Assembly: GCF_022376295.1 (NCBI RefSeq)
Contig: NZ_CP060140.1
Coordinates: 562,356 to 626,355, forward strand
Direction: 5' to 3'
DNA length: 64,000 nt
From: Nodularia sphaerocarpa UHCC 0038
GTDB taxonomy: Bacteria > Cyanobacteriota > Cyanobacteriia > Cyanobacteriales > Nostocaceae
Positions 53,601-59,871 of the stretch are shown piece after piece; position 1 is the stretch's first letter; each line of letters starts with the position of its first letter. A model generated the notes under the pieces. It did not search any database. It was not told the origin of the DNA and saw only the letters and a program-made list of their open reading frames with translations. The position numbers were made by a program, and so were the translations under genes.

Positions 53601-54748
53601 TAGTAGATAAAAGCCATAACTATGAAACACAGACTAATGGCGATCGCCACTGTTACAATAGTATTACGTCTGCTGATTCTGGCGGCTAAAGACTGTTGCT
53701 CAAGCCGTTCTTTTTCTTCTAGCTCTATTTGATTACATATCTCGCGGATATCATCCATGAGATTTTTACCCTGATTAGTTTTGATTACCTGCAAACTGCC
53801 CTCAAATCCCTGGTTTTGCCTTAACTCAATAGTTTGTTTAATTCCTGCCAGCCTGCTTGCTATCAAACTTTCTAGGGTGGTAAACTGTCTTTGTTGATTA
53901 AGTTGATTTGCTGTTAATTTTTTAAATAATTTAATTTGTTCAGCAATCTTGGGAACTGCCAATTCATAAGGTTCTAAATAAGACCGATCGCCTGTAATAA
54001 TATAACCACCCTGTCCAGTTTCAGCATCTGTGAGCAAGAGAAGTAATTCTTCTTGAATATTGATTTTTTCTCTAGTTTGTTGCTGTTGATTACTAATTTC
54101 TAAATATGTTTTTGTATTCTGATAGGAAACGAAACCAATGAGGATGAGAATTGCTGATGCTAAACCAAACCCTCCAGCAATCTTTTTGAAAAATTTAACC
54201 CGTGCTTTCTTTGATTGTTGACGCTCCTGATTGACGAGTAATAAACTGGCTAAATTGCGTCGCAGTTCCAGTTGCTTAATGACTTGATTACCTAAAATGC
54301 GTAAGGCCTCTACTTCTTCCGCAGTCAGATTTCGCGGTACTTGATCAATTACACAAAGGGTTCCCAAACTGTGTCCTTCAACATTAGTCAGAGGTACACC
54401 CGCATAAAACCGGATATTGGGGTCTGATGTTACTAGTGGGTTAGTAGCAAATCGTTGATCAGTTGTGGTATCAGGAACAATAAAAACATCTTTTTGCAAA
54501 ATAGCATGAGCGCAAAAAGCTATATCACGCGGGGTTTCTAGTGCTTCTAAACCAACTTTAGATTTAAACCATTGACGATTGGTATCAATGAAGCTAACCA
54601 AAGCAATGGGTGTACCGCAAATATACGAAGCTAAATGAGTGAATTCATCAAAGGACTCTTCAGGTTGGGTATCAAGAATTTTATACTGTAAAAGCGCTTC
54701 AATTCTTGCAGCTTCGTCATCAGGTAATGATGCTTTCATTGGTGTCAA
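50678..54748 (-). CDS. Hybrid histidine kinase: GAF-CHASE3-PAS-GAF-HisKA-HATPase-REC-REC-Hpt
   Basis: A 1356-aa membrane sensor. It begins with a GAF domain (about 20-170; VSFIDTNRQWFKSKVGL). A CHASE3-like extracytoplasmic domain lies between two membrane helices (about 190-385). A PAS/PAC domain (about 400-525) and a second GAF domain (about 550-700) follow. The kinase core has His735 in MSHEIRTPMNAVLG, then VGNAIKFTSTG and GTGLGLAICQQL. Two receivers follow (ALIDMQMPEVDG and VLMDCQMPILDG), and the protein ends with an Hpt domain (AREAHHLKGASANVGA). So it holds a full internal phosphorelay; the output partner is not nearby. A short repeat-derived segment (SRSLAAASAS, encoded at about 53130-53165) is inserted before the second GAF domain. 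An alternative start is Met4. Confidence 0.92.
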   Translation of the reverse strand: MTPMKASLPDDEAARIEALLQYKILDTQPEESFDEFTHLASYICGTPIALVSFIDTNRQWFKSKVGLEALETPRDIAFCAHAILQKDVFIVPDTTTDQRFATNPLVTSDPNIRFYAGVPLTNVEGHSLGTLCVIDQVPRNLTAEEVEALRILGNQVIKQLELRRNLASLLLVNQERQQSKKARVKFFKKIAGGFGLASAILILIGFVSYQNTKTYLEISNQQQQTREKINIQEELLLLLTDAETGQGGYIITGDRSYLEPYELAVPKIAEQIKLFKKLTANQLNQQRQFTTLESLIASRLAGIKQTIELRQNQGFEGSLQVIKTNQGKNLMDDIREICNQIELEEKERLEQQSLAARISRRNTIVTVAIAISLCFIVMAFIYYQIYREVSERTRTEQLLKKERNFISAVLDTASVLVLVLDLQGRIVRFNQACELMTGYSFNEVRNRHFWNLFFTPEEIAPVKAVFEQIANGQKIKDYENHWLTKDGNRRLIAWNNANLKDEKGKVEYIITTGIDITERKQAEEDLHRKNSRSLAAASASQLLADVTLKIRESLQIDEILQTSVTEVQKLLQADRVLISQLQGNHSLTVLKEAVIPDLPVVMGQNIIEPCFTDNYFQKYYQGKIGIIHDIAKSDIEPCYKELLAQFHVKANLVIPIFLQNKLWGLLITHQCNHPRSWNNWEIELLRSLADQIGIALAQAKLLEVETCQKQQLEIAREQAELASQAKSAFLANMSHEIRTPMNAVLGMTGLLLETDLNAEQRDFAETIRISGDALLSLINEILDLSKLEAGEMILESLDFDLSTCVEEVLELLAPQAHKQKLEIAGLIDRNVPVYLQGDASRLRQILMNLVGNAIKFTSTGEIVVRAELQTQTPNTATINFSVTDTGNGISSEDQSKLFQPFTQVDASITRKYGGTGLGLAICQQLVSLMGGKIGVNSQLGKGSLFWFELTFTKQSQPVSPVQDWEILTHRRLLVVDDNATNRKIIYHQATRWGMQVDEAASALQALNALQTAAEKGMLYDVALIDMQMPEVDGLTLGRQIKANSLIADIPIIMLTSTNQRDEVQKALNIGFASYLVKPVKPSRLFDTIINILESRSIAPKIKQPIIHQTALTKSKLRLLIAEDNLVNQKVALKQLQNLGYEADVAGNGQEVLQLLETIPYDLVLMDCQMPILDGLETTKEIRRRLHRQPVIIAMTANAMKEDEQNCLDAGMNDYLSKPVNKEKLAAVLQHWSQVILTRTVDIQLAIDWEHLHQLSENNTEFEWELLQIFVEDSQLHLEATKAAIATNNFQQLAREAHHLKGASANVGAISMQQAAEKLEQMSHQHDSSGTTELIVELEGFVQKITAFLAANNPNTI
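53130..53165. repeat. Dispersed repeat inserted in frame in the hybrid kinase gene
   Basis: The stretch GCGGAAGCCGCCGCAAGGCT followed by TCGCGAG belongs to the GAAGCC/GGCTTCGC repeat type seen between genes at about 7955-7975. It adds about 11 residues without shifting the frame. Confidence 0.5.
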
Positions 54749-54891
54749 TGCTTGCCTATAGTTGTGATCCGAGGTTACTCAGAGGATGTCGATTCATATT
54801 GAGAATGACACACAAAATTAAGTATATGATACAGTAGGTGGGCGTAAATAAAGTTAACTAGCTAGGGTCGTCATTGGTCATTTGTCATTGG

Positions 54892-54948
54892 TCATTGGTA
54901 AGGGTTTCCGGCGTGTTTACGAGTCGTAACATAGTTTGGTTTATTCTT
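54892..54948 (-). pseudogene. Decayed 5' fragment of the 44-aa membrane miniprotein gene
   Basis: Read on the minus strand it gives NKPNYVTTRKHAGNPYQ and then a stop, against NKPNYVTTRKQDPNPYL of the intact gene at 4901-5035. The start codon is AAG instead of ATG, and the membrane helix part is lost, replaced by TCATTGG tandem repeats (54870-54900). Sequence identity also continues a few bases upstream of the start codon (GGTAAGC). Confidence 0.65.
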
Positions 54949-55013
54949 GCTTACCTACTTATTTATTTCTTTCCTTCTCTGCGCCTGGAGCGCCTCTGCG
55001 TGAGAAAAATCTG

Positions 55014-55301
55014 CTAAAAATCTTCATCATCAACAAAAAACTCAGCATCGTCATCAAATCGAGACTTATCCTGCAAAGAATCCGCAATACCCCAGAAAGG
55101 TTGCAATAATGCCATACCAATTAAACCGACACCAGCGCTAAAAGCCAGGACTAAACCTACTGGTATTTGAATCGTTTGAAATGTTAAGAATTTTAAAGAT
55201 ACAGGTGTGGCATTTTGAACTGAGATAATGGCGATCGCCACTACCCAAATAGCCACAATTAAAGATATAAAAATAGGAATCAAAGTTTTCATAATAATCA
55301 T
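55014..55301 (-). CDS. LapA family (DUF1049) small membrane protein
   Basis: A 95-aa inner membrane protein with two hydrophobic helices (about 5-25, IPIFISLIVAIWVVAIAIIS, and 45-68, VGLVLAFSAGVGLIGMALLQ), joined by the QNATPVSLKFL segment typical of the LapA/DUF1049 family. The tail is acidic (DDDAEFFVDDEDF). In other bacteria LapA is involved in lipopolysaccharide control, but cyanobacterial members are not characterised. A GGGGAG site lies 5 nt before the ATG at 55301; the ATG at 55292 is possible too. It is downstream of the phosphoglucomutase-family gene. Confidence 0.82.
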   Translation of the reverse strand: MIIMKTLIPIFISLIVAIWVVAIAIISVQNATPVSLKFLTFQTIQIPVGLVLAFSAGVGLIGMALLQPFWGIADSLQDKSRFDDDAEFFVDDEDF

Positions 55302-55308
55302 TCATACT

Positions 55309-55343
55309 CCCCTCTCCTTACTAAGGAGAGGGGCTGGGGGTGA
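55309..55343. repeat. Perfect hairpin repeat between the phosphoglucomutase-family and lapA-like genes
   Basis: CCCCTCTCCTTA (55309-55320), one base, TAAGGAGAGGGG (55322-55333), then CTGGGGGTGAGG. A member of the same dispersed family as 26396-26472. On the minus strand it supplies the Shine-Dalgarno-like GGAGAGGGGAG before the LapA-like gene. Confidence 0.75.
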
Positions 55344-55350
55344 GGTTTTC

Positions 55351-56790
55351 TTAAACTGCCACTGCTTCTAATTTAGCTATGGAACTTTGCATTTCCTGAG
55401 CGACTTTAGCTAGTTTCTCAGCAGAATTGGTTTCCATGTAAACGCGTACCAGGGGTTCTGTACCAGAAGGACGCAGTAAAATCCAGCTACCTTCTTCTAA
55501 ATACAGCTTAATTCCGTCTTTGCGTCCAACTTCTTTGACTTTAATCCCGGCTACCTCTGAAGGAGGATTTTTGGTAAAGGAATCAATCACAGCAGTTTTG
55601 TGTGATTCTGTCAAGTGCAAATCCAGACGATCATTATAAAGGGGACCATCAGCTTCGGCGATCGCTTCTTTCACCAACTGACTCAAGGGTTTACCTTCAT
55701 AGGCGATCGCTTCCGCCACCAGCATATCAGCTAAAATTCCATCTTTTTCGGGAATATGCCCAATTACACTTAAACCACCGGATTCTTCACCCCCAATCAG
55801 CACGGTAGTTTCCCGCATTTTTTCACCAATGAATTTAAAACCAACGGCTGTTTCATAAATTGGCAACCCATATTTAGCTGCGAAATTATCCAGCAGATGA
55901 GTTGTCGCCACAGTGCGGACTATTGCGCCGCTTTGACCTTTGTTTTTAATTAAATGACGTGCTAATAATAACAGCACAGTATTGGGCGTGAGAAAATTGC
56001 CTAATTCATCCACAATACCAAAGCGATCGCCATCGCCATCTGTAGCCAGTCCTAAATCGGCTTTATCGGCTCTTACTGCTTCCACTAACCCAATTAATTG
56101 TTCACCCTTGGGTTCGGGCATTCCGCCGCCAAATAGCACATCGCGAGTCGTGTTAAAACTTTCTAACTGACAGCCGCAGTGTTGCAAAACTTCATCTAAA
56201 TAACCGCGAGAAGTCGAATAAAGGGCATCATACTTCACCTTTAAATTTGCACTCTTAATGCGTTCTACATCCAATAGGGTGTAGATAAACTTCAGATACT
56301 CTGGTTTGGGGTTAAACGTAGAAATTGCCCCAGCCGGAACACTTCCAGGCAGCGCATCCGATGCACCTTCAATGTTCGCCACAATGGTATCAGTAATTTC
56401 TGGAGTGGCAGGCCCAGCATAATCAGGGATATATTTAATTCCACAGTAAGGTGCTGGATTATGACTGGCGGTAAACATCAAAGCCCCTGCGGAATTTAAA
56501 AGCCGGGCGTTGTAGGCAATTACTGGTGTAGGGCAATCCCGATCAGTAATTTTTACAGTCCAACCCAAGTCTGCCAAGACTTCAGCTGCTGTTTGAGCGA
56601 ACTGGTCAGCTAAAAACCTAGTATCGTAGGCAATAAGAACTGGTCTATCTTTTGAGTAGGCTGTTTCCAGGTAACTTGCGATCGCTCTGGTGACTTTCCG
56701 TACATTGGGAAAAGTAAAATCATCGGCGATGATTCCTCTCCAACCGTCCGTACCAAATTTTATTTTGTTTGAATTGCTACTAACGCTCAT
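55351..56790 (-). CDS. Phosphoglucomutase/phosphomannomutase family protein
   Basis: A 479-aa alpha-D-phosphohexomutase that moves phosphate between C6 and C1 of hexoses. The four domains are complete: phosphoserine loop TASHNPAPYCGIKY (about residue 107), metal site TDGDGDRFGIVD, sugar-binding GGEESGGLSVIGH and phosphate-binding RPSGTEPLVRVY. N-terminus KFGTDGWRGIIADDFTF is typical. The length and motifs fit a mixed-specificity enzyme; whether glucose or mannose phosphate is preferred cannot be read from the sequence. Confidence 0.93.
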   Translation of the reverse strand: MSVSSNSNKIKFGTDGWRGIIADDFTFPNVRKVTRAIASYLETAYSKDRPVLIAYDTRFLADQFAQTAAEVLADLGWTVKITDRDCPTPVIAYNARLLNSAGALMFTASHNPAPYCGIKYIPDYAGPATPEITDTIVANIEGASDALPGSVPAGAISTFNPKPEYLKFIYTLLDVERIKSANLKVKYDALYSTSRGYLDEVLQHCGCQLESFNTTRDVLFGGGMPEPKGEQLIGLVEAVRADKADLGLATDGDGDRFGIVDELGNFLTPNTVLLLLARHLIKNKGQSGAIVRTVATTHLLDNFAAKYGLPIYETAVGFKFIGEKMRETTVLIGGEESGGLSVIGHIPEKDGILADMLVAEAIAYEGKPLSQLVKEAIAEADGPLYNDRLDLHLTESHKTAVIDSFTKNPPSEVAGIKVKEVGRKDGIKLYLEEGSWILLRPSGTEPLVRVYMETNSAEKLAKVAQEMQSSIAKLEAVAV

Positions 56791-56896
56791 TGTTGCCCCT
56801 TTCTCCCGGATATCTTGAATACTATAGGAAGCTTCCCCTAAAGCGTGCGTAGCCGCAAGTCTCCCCCAGCGTATTTTTTCTCACTGATATTGAGCA

Positions 56897-57760
56897 ATGT
56901 CATTTACTAATCGACCTTTTGCCAGTTATCACCTTTGGTCTTTAGTCGCCCCAGCAACAGGACAAGAACGTTGGCATTGCCAGATGAGGAGGGGGTTTAT
57001 TAAAGCGCGTCAACATGAACCACAAGTTAAAGCGCTCTTAGGTAAGGCTACTGCACCCCAGAGGATTGGTATCCTCGCCCAAAAAGGCGTGTATGAATTC
57101 CATCATAATAGACATCTGTTAAACCAATCAGACGGTGTAGAGCAAGTTGCCCAGTTACTAAAATTAAACAACTCAACTGAACAAGTACAACAGCGCGTGC
57201 GGCAAATTCTGCAAAAATATCATCATGCCCCATTGCTGTTAAATAAACAGATTGTCCAGTTAACACGGGGAGATGAAGGCTTTCCCAAACCAATTTTTGT
57301 AGAACAGGAAACTTTTCATTTCCGCTTATATGCAGCTATGGACTGTATTTTTCGGGAATCTGAGCGAACTTTACATATTTTAGACTTTAAAACTGGTAAA
57401 TCTGCCTTTGACCGCCGACAGGCATTAGTTTATTTACTAGCGGCGCGTTATCTTTACCCTAAACTACAAGCGGTAGCATCATTTTATAATTTGGAGATGT
57501 CTAAAAAATCCGATTTAATTAGGATCAATAATCGAGAATTAGAATCTTTAAAGTTAGATTTAGCAAATATTGCCAACAAGCATCAATACGATTTACAAAA
57601 ATATCAGGAGAAACCCAGTCATTTCAGTAAAATCTTTCCTCCCAACCCAGGTAATCACTGCCGCTTCTGCCCTTTTAATTCTATATGTGAATTTGCCGAA
57701 AAAACATCATATTCTCACCCATTGCCTCATTTGAGAAACAATAGCAGATTAGGGGGATGA
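56897..57760 (+). CDS. PD-(D/E)XK nuclease family protein
   Basis: A 287-aa protein related to the nuclease domain of AddB and to Cas4. The catalytic core reads ILDFKTGKSAFDRRQALVYLLA at about residue 165 (D and the FKTGK lysine), and the C-terminus has a cysteine cluster CRFCPFNSIC (with a further Cys-poor approach) that could hold an iron-sulfur centre. No helicase domain is attached and no CRISPR genes are nearby, so a role in DNA repair or recombination is the simplest guess. The gene is transcribed divergently from the phosphoglucomutase-family gene. Confidence 0.85.
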   Translation: MSFTNRPFASYHLWSLVAPATGQERWHCQMRRGFIKARQHEPQVKALLGKATAPQRIGILAQKGVYEFHHNRHLLNQSDGVEQVAQLLKLNNSTEQVQQRVRQILQKYHHAPLLLNKQIVQLTRGDEGFPKPIFVEQETFHFRLYAAMDCIFRESERTLHILDFKTGKSAFDRRQALVYLLAARYLYPKLQAVASFYNLEMSKKSDLIRINNRELESLKLDLANIANKHQYDLQKYQEKPSHFSKIFPPNPGNHCRFCPFNSICEFAEKTSYSHPLPHLRNNSRLGG

Positions 57761-57814
57761 CGAAGATGGGGGGATTTGAAGAAATCAAATCAATATGCGT
57801 TTGAGAGAACCGTT

Positions 57815-57842
57815 GTAGAGACGTTGCACGCAACGTCTCTAC
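57815..57842. repeat. GTAGAGACGTTGC hairpin between convergent genes
   Basis: GTAGAGACGTTGC-AC-GCAACGTCTCTAC, a 13-bp perfect stem. It belongs to the family seen at 10797-10824. It is followed by AATGACT/AATGACC heptamers at 57858-57906 that run into the 3' end of the transglutaminase gene. Confidence 0.8.
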
Positions 57843-57898
57843 ATTTTTGGAGATAACCAATAACCAATGACTAATGACTAATGACCAATGACCAATGA

Positions 57899-59584
57899 CT
57901 AATGACCAAACGGCGGTAATTCTTGAAGAATTGTAAAGCGAATGTGATTAATTGCCAAGTCGCCTAGAGGGATGTCATCTTTCGTTAGCCTTGTACCTTG
58001 ACTGCTTAAGGTTTCAAAGGTGATGCCTTTGCCAATTTCAATGTGATACCAGGATAAACCCATAAAAAAGCGTGTGGGGTATGGTCCATTGTTACCAACA
58101 TCATCAGGATTGGATTCCATTGGCAACCAACCAAAACCGGGGATGTAGAACTCTAACCACACATGGTTAAAGTCTGGTTGCAAGGGGACTCCTTGATGTT
58201 CGCTATGGGGGGGACATTTATATCTACCCACTGTGCGGCAGGGAATGCCATTTAAACGGCATAAAGCTAGTAAAACGCCTACGTACTCACCACAGGAACC
58301 AACACCCCGTTCTAAGACCAAATCTGGGGTGTCAATGTAGGGTTTAATGCCATAGGATAATTCATCGTAAACGTAGTTGCGGATATTGTACATTTTCCGC
58401 AGGATATTGGTTTCTGAACCAATGGCTTCGCTGGCTGCATCGCGAACAATGGGAGTATCCATTGCCAAATCGTCGTCATCGACTAGGTAGCGTGTTTGAA
58501 ATTCTGGTGATAGTGCGGGAGCATTTTCGACATCTTTTGGGGTGATGCGATATTTAATGCCGCGAACTTCTAACAGTGCTTTCCAGCCAAATATGTGTCT
58601 TTCGCCAGGAGTGAGGGCATCAAATTTAAAGACTGCGACACGTTCGCCATCTATGACTTCTTCGGTAAAAGGAATACCAATGGGTTCAATGTGTTTTAAC
58701 TTTTGGCGTTCAGTGTCTGAGGGTAGGGCGATGCGCCATTCTACATCTGGCAAATACACCTCGTCTAAGGGAGCAATTTCCTCAGCATAGGACATGGAAA
58801 TCAGATAGCCGTTGGATAGGGCGTATTGTTTATCTGGCTCGTAATGGTAATCTAGAGGGTGGATAAATGTGCGATCGCGGTATGTAAGTTCATGACAGGG
58901 ATCAGCATTGGGGTTATCCCGGATATAAGGCTCTTCTGAGGCATAGGAAATGAATAGGGTTTCTTTGCCTGTTTCTTCATTTTTATGTATGGCAATGCCT
59001 GTGGGACATTCAAAGGGTGTTAAAACACTAAATTGAATTTCTCCAGTGGCTCTGTCCATCGCATAAACTGTTTGCTCTGTGCGATCGCAAACCCAAAGAG
59101 TATCAAGGCTGACTGCCAAATTTTCCACCCCTACCCCTGGTGCATAAAACCTGGTAATTTCTTTACGGGTATTGCCATCAAAAATCAGAATACAGCCAAG
59201 CTTTTGGCAGCTAACGTAAACTGTGGATTCCCACACAGCAACGCCATCAGCAGGATAAGGCAAGGTGACAAAATGCTCTAGACCCAAAGACGAGAGTTTG
59301 GACAGATAAACACTGTTTTCACGGGTTACCCAGAGGAAATCTGCCCACACTGCTAAACCTTTAACATCGCGAAATTCCCGGATTTGGTTGGGATTTCGGA
59401 TTGTACTGTTATCAGAGGTGGGATCAATCTCCAGTAAATGCCCCTTAACACTATCAATGGCGAGCAGTGTATCTTTGATGAAAGCGATGCCACAAAGAGT
59501 GGCTGCTGTTAACGGTCGAATTGTTCTTAGACCAAACATTTGGCTGCCAATCAAACTAGGAAGTGCAAAACTAATATTAAGCAT
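57899..59584 (-). CDS. Beta-propeller and transglutaminase-like domain fusion protein
   Basis: A 561-aa protein without signal peptide. The first 240 residues form a propeller-like domain of repeated strands (AIDSVKGHLLEIDP, LAVWADFLWVTREN, VAVWESTVYVSCQ, LAVSLDTLWVCDR, VYAMDRATGEIQF). A middle beta region (about 280-350) precedes a transglutaminase-like cysteine protease domain with Cys431 in GVGSCGEYVGVLLALCRLNGIP, His in FNHVWLEFYIPGFGW and Asp in ESNPDD. The catalytic triad is complete. Known transglutaminase-like proteins of bacteria are mostly peptidases or amidases. The substrate is unknown. Confidence 0.85.
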   Translation of the reverse strand: MLNISFALPSLIGSQMFGLRTIRPLTAATLCGIAFIKDTLLAIDSVKGHLLEIDPTSDNSTIRNPNQIREFRDVKGLAVWADFLWVTRENSVYLSKLSSLGLEHFVTLPYPADGVAVWESTVYVSCQKLGCILIFDGNTRKEITRFYAPGVGVENLAVSLDTLWVCDRTEQTVYAMDRATGEIQFSVLTPFECPTGIAIHKNEETGKETLFISYASEEPYIRDNPNADPCHELTYRDRTFIHPLDYHYEPDKQYALSNGYLISMSYAEEIAPLDEVYLPDVEWRIALPSDTERQKLKHIEPIGIPFTEEVIDGERVAVFKFDALTPGERHIFGWKALLEVRGIKYRITPKDVENAPALSPEFQTRYLVDDDDLAMDTPIVRDAASEAIGSETNILRKMYNIRNYVYDELSYGIKPYIDTPDLVLERGVGSCGEYVGVLLALCRLNGIPCRTVGRYKCPPHSEHQGVPLQPDFNHVWLEFYIPGFGWLPMESNPDDVGNNGPYPTRFFMGLSWYHIEIGKGITFETLSSQGTRLTKDDIPLGDLAINHIRFTILQELPPFGH

Positions 59585-59871
59585 ATTTATTCAACGGTTT
59601 AGCACGCCCATAATTAATTTTGGCATATTCTTGATCACCACAATGGTGGCTTTGAGAACTTCCATCAATAGATAGATCGTGTTTTGCAATACTGGTTATA
59701 GCGTAAAAACACATAGATTTTCAGCGATAGAAATTAGTAAATTTCACCGAATCACATCTACATTCCAGTCACACAGTTTGGCGATAATACTGAATGTAAC
59801 TTTAGTTGATGCTTGAACAGTCATCCCTAAATTATGATCGAATTCTATAACCATTTCCTGTGACATACACA
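59585..59871. promoter_or_regulatory. Divergent promoter region of the transglutaminase and P-type ATPase genes
   Basis: A 287-bp AT-rich gap between two divergently transcribed genes. No gene, hairpin or recognised operator was found in it. Confidence 0.4.
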
